Assembly: GCA_029935255.1 (NCBI GenBank)
Contig: JAOZKS010000022.1
Location: forward strand, 1 to 15,775
Direction: 5' to 3'
Length of the DNA: 15,775 nucleotides
Source: Pontiella sp.
GTDB lineage: Bacteria > Verrucomicrobiota > Kiritimatiellia > Kiritimatiellales > Pontiellaceae
Below, piece by piece: positions 6,751-14,188 of the stretch. The translations under genes were made by a program, and so were the position numbers. The notes below the pieces were generated by a model. The model was not told where the DNA came from. It searched no databases and was given only the letters and a program-made list of their open reading frames with translations. The stretch's first letter is position 1, and every line of letters begins with the position of its first letter.

Positions 6751-7478
6751 AAATCCAAAAGCGTTTTAAACCGCGCCAAACCTTCCAGATCCCGAGCATC
6801 GAGCTTGTAATGAATTGAGTTAGAAAGATAGTCGACCCAAAAAGCGATGGATCCGCCCTGTTCATTCGCATACCGTTCAGCAATTTTATCCAACGACTGA
6901 AACCCCGCCTTGAAGGCTTTGTGCGCAATTTCGGTTACAGCCTGAATATCTGAATAATCCGCACGCACCGCCCAAACCGCAAAGACAAACGGCAAGCCGG
7001 TCATTTCCTTCCACGCCTCGGCCAAATCCACATCACCCGCCGAAGCAGGTTCCCCGCAGAGTGCGCGGTCGCCAATCACCACCTGCGCGTCCGCATCCCC
7101 GGCAGTCACCATCTCAACTTCGCAACCAAATTGTTTTTCTAATAGCAACTCCGCCAGCGCATTGGATGTCGCCGATGCCAGATCACGCCGAACGGTTCTG
7201 ATTTCATCAATCGGCACATTGCACTTGAGCAAGACACTCCGCACTGGACCATCGGCGGCAACACCCAACCCTTCGAGCATCGTCAATTCCGGATGACCGA
7301 ACAGATGTGCCACAGGAATCAGGGCCACATCGGCCCGCCCGGTATTCAGATCCGCCACCAGATTTGCGGGATGGTCGTTGATCACCCGCACTCGCGAATC
7401 CACTTCATTCAACTTATCGACCAGCGGTGCCGAGTTGCTATATGGCGCACCCGCAAAAATAAATTGACCTCTGCTCAT
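6747..7478 (-). CDS. mqnA: Chorismate dehydratase MqnA (futalosine menaquinone pathway)
   Basis: Cytoplasmic enzyme of the futalosine route that dehydrates chorismate to 3-enolpyruvylbenzoate. The protein has 243 residues in the periplasmic-binding-protein-like fold of the MqnA/MqnD family. Family features are YSNSAPLVDKL near the N-terminus (13-23), the HPANLVADLNTGRADVALIP block (36-55), GVAADGPVRSVLLK (72-85) and an SATSNAL segment near residue 102. It is somewhat shorter than usual. The ATG at 7476-7478 overlaps the TGA of the upstream methyltransferase as ATGA, and AAGGCGG precedes it. The frame is open further upstream, but that would run deep into the neighbouring gene. It is the last gene of the four-gene menaquinone operon. 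MqnD is the alternative family member, but the N-terminal motifs and length favour MqnA. Confidence 0.85.
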   Translation of the reverse strand: MSRGQFIFAGAPYSNSAPLVDKLNEVDSRVRVINDHPANLVADLNTGRADVALIPVAHLFGHPELTMLEGLGVAADGPVRSVLLKCNVPIDEIRTVRRDLASATSNALAELLLEKQFGCEVEMVTAGDADAQVVIGDRALCGEPASAGDVDLAEAWKEMTGLPFVFAVWAVRADYSDIQAVTEIAHKAFKAGFQSLDKIAERYANEQGGSIAFWVDYLSNSIHYKLDARDLEGLARFKTLLDF

Positions 7479-8200
7479 TCTGCCGCCTTCTTTATTCCTG
7501 AAAAAATCGCGACAGAGCCAAAGGTCAACGGCTTGCACTGCACATCATGGAATCCGACCTCGCGAAATAGGGCCACAACCCCTTCCGGCTTTAGGAACTC
7601 CTCGATGGAATCAACCAAATATTGGTAGGCCGATCCGCCGCCAAGAATTTTTCCAATAACTGGAACCAATGGGGCGTAAAGCTTGTAGCCCAGACGAACC
7701 AATGCATTTTCAGGATAGGTTGCTTCGAGAACAACCAACCGGCCGCCGGGCTTCAATACGCGCAACATTTCCTCCAAGGCTTTTTTACGCTGTTCAATAT
7801 TCCGGAAACAAAAACCGGAAACAATGCCATCGAAGGTTTCGCCTTCCATCGGCAGGTTCACAGCATCGGCCGCGAAAAAGGAAACAGCATCGCCCACCGA
7901 CTGCTTTGCCGCCTTGGCTCGCGCAATCGCCAGCATCTGTTCGGAAGGATCGATCCCATCAACCAGGACATTGGCCGACTGCTGCAGGATCTCAAAAACA
8001 AGATCCCCCGTTCCCGTTCCGATATCGAGATAACGCCCCCCGCGAAACGGCTTTAAAAGCTCGATCGTTTTGCGCCGCCACGATTGATCCATCCCCATCG
8101 AAATCGCCCGGTTCGCCACATCATAATTCTTCGCAATGCGGTCGAACATCTCACGGTTTTTCTCCGCAGAAATCAGGGTGTCCCGATCTTCCATACTCAT
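7475..8200 (-). CDS. menG: Demethylmenaquinone C-methyltransferase (UbiE/MenG type)
   Basis: SAM-dependent methyltransferase that performs the last step of menaquinone synthesis, C-methylation of the naphthoquinone ring. The protein has 241 residues. The N-terminus FDRIAKNYDVANRAISMGMD (19-38) is the usual UbiE block. The SAM-binding motif YLDIGTGTGDL is at 57-67. The later family signatures are GFCFRNIEQRKKALEEMLRV (129-148) and LKPGGRLVVLEATYP (149-163). The ATG at 8198-8200 is chosen over an earlier GTG because GGAGG lies 7 bases before it and because ATGA overlaps the TGA of ubiX. With no ubiquinone-specific genes nearby and the futalosine genes around it, the menaquinone role is favoured. 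Confidence 0.93.
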   Translation of the reverse strand: MSMEDRDTLISAEKNREMFDRIAKNYDVANRAISMGMDQSWRRKTIELLKPFRGGRYLDIGTGTGDLVFEILQQSANVLVDGIDPSEQMLAIARAKAAKQSVGDAVSFFAADAVNLPMEGETFDGIVSGFCFRNIEQRKKALEEMLRVLKPGGRLVVLEATYPENALVRLGYKLYAPLVPVIGKILGGGSAYQYLVDSIEEFLKPEGVVALFREVGFHDVQCKPLTFGSVAIFSGIKKAAE

Positions 8201-8757
8201 CGGACATCCTCCCACGTTTTCGGAGCCGTTTGCCCGAACAGGGAAAGAACGTGATCCACATAATACCCCAGCATTTCAACAATCGACACCTCGGAAGGAT
8301 CGCGATCCTTGGCCATGTAGTAGGGTGGAGAAACCGGCATAATCGTTCCGCCTGCAGCAGCCACGGTCGCCGCATTTTTCGCATTGATTAACGTCCACGG
8401 TGCTTCCCGAACGCATAAGACCACCTTGCGACCCTCCTTCAGTTGGCAGTGTGCCGCACGAGTCACCAGTGAATCCGCGATCCCGCCAGCGACCTTCCCC
8501 AGCGTATTGGCAGAACACGGAAGAATCACCATTCCAATCGTCGGAACCGACCCCGATGCGATGGGTGCCGTTAGATCGCCATCCTTCCAAACGGAGGAAG
8601 CGAGCTTCTCTAATTCCTTGAACGGGCCCACTTCCTGTTCATAGACCACGCGCCCCATTTGACTCGCCACCAGCGTCACCGGCCACTGCGATTTTTCAAT
8701 CAGCAGCTTCGTCGCCAGCGCACCCGAAGCGCCCGTCATTGCCACAACCAAATTCAT
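8197..8757 (-). CDS. ubiX: UbiX-family flavin prenyltransferase
   Basis: UbiX makes the prenylated FMN cofactor that UbiD-type decarboxylases need; in this setting it would support the naphthoate decarboxylase of the futalosine pathway. The protein has 186 residues, normal for the family. The N-terminal flavin-binding loop is VAMTGASGA (5-13). The core signature MVILPCSANTLGKVAGGIAD (75-94) and LVTRAA follow. CVREAPWTLINAKN matches the usual REtP block, and GGTIMPVSPPYY matches the C-terminal G-x-x-imP-x-x-P-x-x-Y block. Its ATG overlaps the TAA of the upstream fusion gene (TAATG), and its TGA overlaps the next start (ATGA). No ubiD-like partner is present in the window. Confidence 0.93.
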   Translation of the reverse strand: MNLVVAMTGASGALATKLLIEKSQWPVTLVASQMGRVVYEQEVGPFKELEKLASSVWKDGDLTAPIASGSVPTIGMVILPCSANTLGKVAGGIADSLVTRAAHCQLKEGRKVVLCVREAPWTLINAKNAATVAAAGGTIMPVSPPYYMAKDRDPSEVSIVEMLGYYVDHVLSLFGQTAPKTWEDVR

Positions 8758-10157
8758 TAACTTGCTCCTAGTATAACCACCAGCGCTCCGGCAATGCCGG
8801 CGATGGCGGAAATCGGGAAGAATCTAACCCGCACTGGAATACGTTGCAAGTAGGCCGCGCCAAATGCACCCGCCGAAACCAGCAAAGCCAAGGTGGCCAA
8901 AAACGAATCGGTCGGCATCCAAAGCAGCACGATCATTGAGAATGCAATTAAATGAGTAACTGCCGCAACCAATTGAGCCTTTGATGAGCCCAGCGCCGCA
9001 GGAATGCTGCGTACGCCGTTTTCCCGATCAAATTCCATATCCATGAGGGCGTAGATAATATCGAACCCGCTGATCCAGCAGAAGGTAAAGATCGCCAGCA
9101 GCACCACTTCAGGTGTGAAGGCGAATCCATTCGTTACAGCGATAAAAGCACCGAGTGGCGCAAGCCCCAAACACACGCCGATTCCATAATGGCAAAGTAG
9201 CGTAAAGCGTTTGAGCAAGGAGTAGAAGGCCAGCGGAATTAACGGCACCAGAGAAAACTTCAAGACCGTCGTGCCTAGTAACGCGCAACCGGCAAAGTAG
9301 ATCACAATTCCTGCCAGCGCCACTCCATAGCCCTGAACCATCGAAAGTTGGCCCGAGGCTAACTCGCGGTTTTTCGTACGTGGGTTCTTGGCATCAATGT
9401 CTTTATCGACGATACGATTCACCGCCATGCCGAAGGTGCGGGCTCCGAGGCCGACGAGCGCAATTAGAAGCAAGGCCCTGATCGACGGCATCCCCCCCGC
9501 CCCAAGCCACGCTCCTGCGAACAAAAGGGGCAGGCTAAAAATCGTGTGCTCTATTTTTGTGAATGAGTGCAGTTTTTGCATTAACGTAGACGAGCGGTTC
9601 GCGGACGATGCAGGTGCAACGAGGCTGAAAGCCTCGTCTACGATCCCGCCGACGGCCTCGGCCACCGTTTCGGAAACCGGGGTGATATGCTTCTGGATAT
9701 CATCCTTGCCGTTGCCGTCGCCAAAGTCGGTCACGCCCTTGATCAGGATACAGGGAACATCATGTACTTCGCAGACCCGGGCGACGGCGTAGCCCTCCAT
9801 ATCGACCAGCTCACCGTATTTGGAGAGTTCCTTTTTCCGCTTCGAATCGAACACCGGTTCATCCACCGTCACCAACCGTTTCAGCCCCATGCCAATACCC
9901 ACATTCACACCCGCTTTGAGCTTCTCGGTGCTGACCATCGACACACGATACACCCCGCCGCGTTCTAAACGGTCAATCAGCGCGCCACATACCCCCGCGT
10001 TAATGATCATAGTGCACCCCTGCTCCACCAGCTTTTCGGTGGCGACACGCGCGGCTTCCATGCCCATCCCACAAATCTCGGTAACCACGCCCTCTTGTTC
10101 ACCTCGACCCAAGAATGGCTGCGCCTCCATCTCAGTGGCAAATAGTATTCCAATCAT
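8757..10157 (-). CDS. MqnB-like nucleoside hydrolase fused to a UbiA-family prenyltransferase (MqnP-like)
   Basis: One continuous frame of 466 residues carrying two enzymes of the same pathway. Residues 1-175 match the nucleoside phosphorylase/hydrolase superfamily: MIGILFATEMEAQPF at the start, INAGVCGAL (52-60), VDMEGYAVARV (118-128) and KGVTDFGDGNGK (140-151). This suits futalosine or aminofutalosine hydrolase. Residues 194-466 are a multi-pass UbiA-type membrane prenyltransferase with both Asp-rich motifs, NRIVDKDIDAKNPRT (247-261) and DIIYALMDMEFDRENGVRSI (366-385). The joint at residues 172-191 is encoded by a palindromic element. Methionine 193 (MQKLHSFTKIEH) looks like the original start of a separate ubiA. 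The ATG at 10155-10157 has GGAG 7 bases upstream. The gene leads the operon and couples to ubiX by TAATG. In Gram-negatives the fused soluble part would face the cytoplasm. Confidence 0.88.
   Translation of the reverse strand: MIGILFATEMEAQPFLGRGEQEGVVTEICGMGMEAARVATEKLVEQGCTMIINAGVCGALIDRLERGGVYRVSMVSTEKLKAGVNVGIGMGLKRLVTVDEPVFDSKRKKELSKYGELVDMEGYAVARVCEVHDVPCILIKGVTDFGDGNGKDDIQKHITPVSETVAEAVGGIVDEAFSLVAPASSANRSSTLMQKLHSFTKIEHTIFSLPLLFAGAWLGAGGMPSIRALLLIALVGLGARTFGMAVNRIVDKDIDAKNPRTKNRELASGQLSMVQGYGVALAGIVIYFAGCALLGTTVLKFSLVPLIPLAFYSLLKRFTLLCHYGIGVCLGLAPLGAFIAVTNGFAFTPEVVLLAIFTFCWISGFDIIYALMDMEFDRENGVRSIPAALGSSKAQLVAAVTHLIAFSMIVLLWMPTDSFLATLALLVSAGAFGAAYLQRIPVRVRFFPISAIAGIAGALVVILGAS
9585..9642. 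repeat. REP-like palindromic element inside the mqnB-ubiA coding sequence
   Basis: The ends CGTAGACGAG (9585-9594) and CTCGTCTACG (9633-9642) are perfect 10-bp inverted repeats. Inside the right end lies a hairpin, CGAGGCT-GAA-AGCCTCG (9620-9636), with 7-bp arms. The element is 58 bp long and is translated in frame as the Ala/Ser-rich linker between the two enzyme domains (residues about 172-191). The layout resembles REP or other palindromic elements that tolerate insertion into coding sequence. Only one copy is visible in this window. Confidence 0.6.
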
Positions 10158-10171
10158 TCAGTTCTCCAAGA

Positions 10172-10354
10172 GGGGTCGGTCCTATAAATTAATGTTTATC
10201 ATCTTCCAGAATTCCGCAGAGCTCCATTCTGCTCTTTCCGAAGATTTAATCTAATTTAGATCATGGGCGAAATTGGTTGCGTATCCCATATTTAAACGCC
10301 TCTTTATGCAGCGCATCCGCACTGCATACTGGCGTCAGGCCTTCTCGGGAATCC
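10172..10354 (-). pseudogene. Decayed, internally deleted copy of the REP-associated transposase element
   Basis: This region is recognisably similar to parts of the intact element at 14626-15712. It starts with the same terminal sequence (GGTCGGTCCTATAAATTAAT), then encodes the transposase C-terminus on the minus strand. VRMRCIKRRLNMGYATNF is followed by AHDLN, a TAG stop, IKSSERAEW and a final NINL. In the intact gene the stop position is arginine 316. About 330 bp are missing between the C-terminus and a short block matching 15109-15136 (the REGRAQY region); one extra base in that block also breaks the frame. The rest of the 5' part and the right terminal repeat are absent. It lies 15 bp upstream of the mqnB-ubiA start codon. 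Confidence 0.8.
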
Positions 10355-10382
10355 ACCCATTGTGAAAAGCATTTATTGGGAG

Positions 10383-10401
10383 GCGTTCGTGTCCAGAACG
10401 C
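10383..10401. terminator. Small hairpin after the GH89 gene (weak terminator candidate)
   Basis: GCGTTC and GAACGC form 6-bp arms around a 7-base loop, 21 bp after the stop of the minus-strand GH89 gene. No T-run follows on that strand, so intrinsic termination is doubtful. It may instead be a small palindromic repeat. Confidence 0.25.
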
Positions 10402-10422
10402 TGACGAGCATTGAAGCGGGGT

Positions 10423-12924
10423 TTACTCCACAATCAGCACCTGTCCGTTGGAGTGGGTGCCGGCGCTACCCCGGATCACTGCGCGAAGGATGCAAGAGTT
10501 GTTGGCTTGTATATTTGGGGGGAGCTTGAGCGAGTAGAAGTTGTTGCGGTGGACATCGCCGGTGGTGCCGTTGTGCTTGTCGATAGTGACTTGGTGGCCG
10601 TCGGCGATGATGGCGGCAGATTGGATTTCGAGCAAGTGACTGCCGTGGGTGTAGTGGAACCGGACACCTTTGAAGGTTTTTAGTTTCTCCACTGGAAATT
10701 CCCATTCGACGGTAGTCCAATCGCATTTCACCTGCTGGGGAGACCAGCTTGCAAATCCTTCGACCTTGGCGATTTTGAGGGCGGGCAGTTTTTCAGTGAA
10801 GGCGGCCGCAACGAGATCGGCGGCGGATTGGGCGGGATGCGTGAACGTTTTGATCTGACTCACTCCTTTGGATTTCAGCCAGTTCAGTTCCCATGCGCGG
10901 ATATCGGAGTTTTTTCCAGAGATGATGCGATCCAAGGTCATTTTCATGCGGGGCACGTAATAATCGCGGATCAGTCCAGACCATACCCGACAGGCGTAGT
11001 CATCGACGGGTGGGCCCCAGACGGTGATGATGTGACGGGCGTTGTGTTCGTAAAAATCCTTTTCGGCTACGTTGCCACGGTGGTCGCGAGCGAAGTTAAG
11101 CCAGCGGTCGAGCCGGTTCAACGAGTGTGATTGCAGAAGTTGATCTGCTTCAAGCATGAGCGCGATCCCTCGATTGGCGGCATTTTCCGAGATCTCTTTG
11201 TCGTTGTTCTTCATGGCTTTGGGAACCAGGGAAAACCATTGTTGCGCCCGGATACCGAGAGCGAATGATGCCATTTCCACGGCATCGTCACGGTAATTGG
11301 CATTAGATTCATGATCCTTGGCGACGGATAAAAACTTCTGGATCGCCCGGACGCAATGCATGTTGTGCTGGGCAGAGCCAACCCCTAATTTTTTCTTCTG
11401 CCAGCCAAACGTCGGATGGGGTGTGAAGGTGCTGTAAACTGTTTTTTGCAGGTCAAGCCATGCCTCGGCGAGCGCGGGGTCGGTGCTGTTATAGCGGTTG
11501 GCGGCATATTTCGGTAGCCAGGCCTTCAGGTCGATTGCCTCCTTGCTCCAGGCGGTATCGGTCATGAGTTCGTAAAGTGCCTCGTTGTTTTCGAGTCCTT
11601 CGCCGGAGATGGTGAATCCGACGAGGTTACCGTGTTTCGGGTTGGCAAGAGTTTTTGCGACTTGGTTTGCGTAAAAGCTCATTTTCCCGGTGTACGCGGT
11701 TTTTCCTCCCATGTTAGGCACATACCCCATCACCCAGGTTTTTCCGTGAAAGGCGCTGAAGTCGTCCCAGTTCGGGTTGTAGTCGTTGGCATAATCGAGA
11801 ACCAGAAGCCGATCATCAGGCACGGCAGCCATGAGGGCTTTAACGGTGTCTTTGTTCCAGATGTAGCGTTGATAATTAAACATCCATCCTTGCAGTGTCC
11901 AGATCGCGTCGGGCAGGACTGCGGTAATGGCTTCATAGGTTTTTTTCCCGTAGTTCGCTAACATTTCCGTCACCGGCAGATCGGTTTTTGGAAGTTTCAT
12001 TTCGTTGAAGCTATCGACGAGAACGTATTGGGGGATGCCAAATTCCTTCTTCCACTCGGTGAGGTAGTCTTTGGTGATTTTTGTAAAAACCGGATCGTCG
12101 GGAAGCATGACCACGGGGCGTTGGCGGACGGGAAATCCACCGTTCCAATGAGTGGTGTGCAGGACGATATCCGGGTAAATGCGTTTGATGGCGGGCGGAA
12201 CAAATCCGGAAAATCCCTGCACGACGGGTTCGATGCCGAGCAGACGCATCCGCTTGAGGAGTTGGTGCTGGAGGGCGATTTGATCGCTGTGCCAGTCAGC
12301 ACTGAGTTTTCCTCCGACATTGCGGATGCAGCCCATCCGATGAAAAGGAAGGTGGGCGGGGCCCGTTTGATAGACATCGATTTCCTGCTGGGTAAGCCCC
12401 CACTTTTTCCAAACGCGGGTAAAAATGGCCTCTGAGGCGATGGGGTTCAGGATCATGTTGTATCCATGCATTGCAAGCCAATCGAGCTCCTGCTCCCAGC
12501 GCTCCCATGTCCAGTAAACGGTGGTGTAGCCCGAGGTTACGGCATTGTAACAATGACGGATTTTGAAAGGGGTTTCGCCCGGGGTCGGGGCAACGATTGG
12601 CCATTCGCTAGGGATGTTGAGTCGGGCGCCGGCCCATCCCACGGTGCCCATGTTATTGGCGCGAAGGTAGTCGTAGGTGCCCCGGCACAGGGCGATAGAG
12701 CTACTCCCCCGGACGGTGAGGGTTTCGGCTGTGGATGTGTAACTGTAAACATCCCGACCATCTTTTTGTGGCAGAGTCTCCAGTTTGATACGCTTGACGG
12801 CATCGGCCCCCATCACACGGGTAAGCACACTGCGGGCAGCCGTGGTGATTTGAGAATCGTCTGCTGCACGTCCAGTGACGAGGCTGAGGAAAACGGCGGT
12901 GAGAATGATGATGAATCGGGTCAT
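10423..12924 (-). CDS. Secreted alpha-N-acetylglucosaminidase, GH89 (NAGLU-like)
   Basis: Exo-hydrolase that removes terminal alpha-linked N-acetylglucosamine from glycans such as heparan sulfate or mucin-type chains. The protein has 833 residues. Residues 1-20 are a signal peptide ending GRA; an N-terminal domain covers about 21-115. The catalytic domain opens with IRHCYNAVTSGYTTVYWTWE (122-141), RWEQELDWLAMHGYN and TGPAHLPFHRMG, all typical of GH89. By alignment from memory, E308 in DSFNEMK is the acid/base and E442 in SGEGLENN the nucleophile. An all-helical domain follows (about 460-710). A beta-rich C-terminal module (about 720-833, FHYTHGSHLLEIQSA) is probably a substrate-binding or sandwich domain. 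The ATG at 12922-12924 is chosen because it gives a good signal peptide; the open frame extends 53 codons upstream into the neighbour. No strong ribosome-binding site is seen. It is 16 bp after the amidotransferase-like gene. Confidence 0.93.
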   Translation of the reverse strand: MTRFIIILTAVFLSLVTGRAADDSQITTAARSVLTRVMGADAVKRIKLETLPQKDGRDVYSYTSTAETLTVRGSSSIALCRGTYDYLRANNMGTVGWAGARLNIPSEWPIVAPTPGETPFKIRHCYNAVTSGYTTVYWTWERWEQELDWLAMHGYNMILNPIASEAIFTRVWKKWGLTQQEIDVYQTGPAHLPFHRMGCIRNVGGKLSADWHSDQIALQHQLLKRMRLLGIEPVVQGFSGFVPPAIKRIYPDIVLHTTHWNGGFPVRQRPVVMLPDDPVFTKITKDYLTEWKKEFGIPQYVLVDSFNEMKLPKTDLPVTEMLANYGKKTYEAITAVLPDAIWTLQGWMFNYQRYIWNKDTVKALMAAVPDDRLLVLDYANDYNPNWDDFSAFHGKTWVMGYVPNMGGKTAYTGKMSFYANQVAKTLANPKHGNLVGFTISGEGLENNEALYELMTDTAWSKEAIDLKAWLPKYAANRYNSTDPALAEAWLDLQKTVYSTFTPHPTFGWQKKKLGVGSAQHNMHCVRAIQKFLSVAKDHESNANYRDDAVEMASFALGIRAQQWFSLVPKAMKNNDKEISENAANRGIALMLEADQLLQSHSLNRLDRWLNFARDHRGNVAEKDFYEHNARHIITVWGPPVDDYACRVWSGLIRDYYVPRMKMTLDRIISGKNSDIRAWELNWLKSKGVSQIKTFTHPAQSAADLVAAAFTEKLPALKIAKVEGFASWSPQQVKCDWTTVEWEFPVEKLKTFKGVRFHYTHGSHLLEIQSAAIIADGHQVTIDKHNGTTGDVHRNNFYSLKLPPNIQANNSCILRAVIRGSAGTHSNGQVLIVE

Positions 12925-12940
12925 AAGAGAATGTTTTGTT

Positions 12941-13744
12941 TTAGCTGGCGTCACCGGCGGTGAGCCAATCGAGAATATTGAGCCACATTTGATTGTAGCT
13001 CTTCCAGTAAACAAAATTACATCCCCAGTGCGGGGCGGGATCTGAAGTGTAGGCAAAACTACGGCCTTTTCCAAACTGTCCAATGGCGATCATCGGATCA
13101 TCCGTTTCACCCCAGTAGGCGAGCACATCACAACCTTCGCGGGGAAGCACTTTGTTGTATCCGAGAATGGGAGGAGTCGTCGTGACATCGATGGTTTTGA
13201 AGATCATGTGATCGGGAGAAGTCACCCGTCCGGAAAACCCCTCGGTGCTCTCGGACAAATCTTCTGTGGTTAAACATTCCACGGGAAGGATCTCGGCCAG
13301 ACGCGAGCGTCCCCATCCGCCTTTTCCCATCTCACCATTGAAGCTCAGCCAGCCACCGAGAAACATCATGTGGGTGCCCTTGTGCATCGCCTCGACAGTG
13401 AGACGCACCCGATCCGGGAACGTGAGTGGCTCGTTGCCAAACTTACTGCGGTCAAAGAAGCTTGGGCAGAGTTGGAAGTTCTTAAGCTCGACATCCGAGA
13501 AAATAATCACATCGTATTCATCGAGGATTTTTTCCCATTCGCCGGGTTGCAACCGGTAGAAATCCCAAGTGGGCACACTCGTCACCTCATGTTTTCCGGT
13601 GGATTCCAGCGCATCCTTCAGCCACTTGCCGTAGTTGAAAATTTCAACGCCTTTCATCGCACTGTTGAAGGGCGTTTCTGCAAAATATGGCCCGAGCATC
13701 ACAGCCCAGTCCCCAATATAATAGATTTTCTTTTTATCTGACAT
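12941..13744 (-). CDS. Class I glutamine-amidotransferase-like protein (GATase1-like, ThuA-related fold)
   Basis: A cytoplasmic protein of 267 residues with the Rossmann-like class I amidotransferase fold. A strand-loop start (IYYIGDWAV), DYDVIIFSD-type strand at about 77-84 (YDVIIFSDVE), and the turn FLGGWLSFNGEMGKGGWG (128-145) are seen. The block AYTSDPAPHWGCNFVYWKSY (231-250) is typical of the GATase1_like family. The nucleophile-elbow position (GGWLSFNG) lacks cysteine, so glutaminase activity is unlikely. Its reaction is unknown; relatives are common beside glycoside hydrolases and sulfatases in PVC bacteria. The ATG at 13742-13744 has AGGGA 7 bases upstream. It precedes the GH89 gene by 16 bp and probably shares its transcript, which suggests a role in the same glycan pathway. 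Confidence 0.8.
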   Translation of the reverse strand: MSDKKKIYYIGDWAVMLGPYFAETPFNSAMKGVEIFNYGKWLKDALESTGKHEVTSVPTWDFYRLQPGEWEKILDEYDVIIFSDVELKNFQLCPSFFDRSKFGNEPLTFPDRVRLTVEAMHKGTHMMFLGGWLSFNGEMGKGGWGRSRLAEILPVECLTTEDLSESTEGFSGRVTSPDHMIFKTIDVTTTPPILGYNKVLPREGCDVLAYWGETDDPMIAIGQFGKGRSFAYTSDPAPHWGCNFVYWKSYNQMWLNILDWLTAGDAS

Positions 13745-14188
13745 TCTGATTTCCCTGTTGACGGATACATACTAGACGGGTTTTCCGAATGGACCACATT
13801 CTAAATGGTATCAAAGGCGAGGTAAAATGTCGCAATTTCTCATCACTCAGGAAGCTCCTTGAGTTCCTGATTTTGTTGGCGCATTTCGGTGGGAGTGCGT
13901 CCAAAAAATTGTTTGCAGGCACGTGACAGATCCTGAACTCTATCGTCGTACCAAATAGCTTGGCCCGCCGTGAGTGATTGGCGAGTTTATGCACAAAGTG
14001 AATCCTTGTAATTTGCACCATGTTTAACGCTCTTGTATTGGCTGTGATATCAGGATCGCTCATGCGCGAAGAGCATGCCTTATTTTCGGAGAGGGTAGGA
14101 GGTCTTTTTTGAAGGATTTTGTTACGTGACGAACGGCTTGCCGCTGTGCTCTTAAATAGGGTAACGGATATTCGATTTTCTTCTTTTC
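13745..14188. other. Intergenic region of decayed sequence upstream of the glycan operon
   Basis: This 444-bp stretch has no intact gene. It contains the AraC remnant at 13843-13986 and, nearer the amidotransferase-like gene, about 98 bp that probably hold its promoter; no convincing -35/-10 pair was found there. A 9-bp inverted pair, AGGGTAGGA (14092-14100) and TCCTACCCT (14187-14195), spans 86 bp. Nothing else could be identified between 13987 and 14186. Confidence 0.5.
13843..13986 (-). pseudogene. C-terminal remnant of an AraC-family transcription regulator
   Basis: About 47 codons end at a TGA (13843-13845). The peptide reads AGQAIWYDDRVQDLSRACKQ followed by FFGRTPTEMRQQNQ. The last part matches the second helix-turn-helix of AraC regulators, whose consensus ends FsRaFKr-FG-TP-eyR. 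An in-frame TAA stands directly before this stretch, and no complete DNA-binding or sensor domain can be joined to it. It points in the same direction as the amidotransferase-like and GH89 genes and may be the relic of their former regulator. Confidence 0.6.

Noticed and set aside
12925..13083. A 53-codon N-terminal extension of the GH89 gene
   Set aside because: It overlaps the end of the amidotransferase-like gene, and a clean signal peptide begins only at the ATG at 12924.
13734..14063. A 109-codon minus-strand open frame over the AraC remnant
   Set aside because: The AraC similarity is in a different frame, and this frame shows no recognisable domain. It is treated as a chance opening in decayed sequence.
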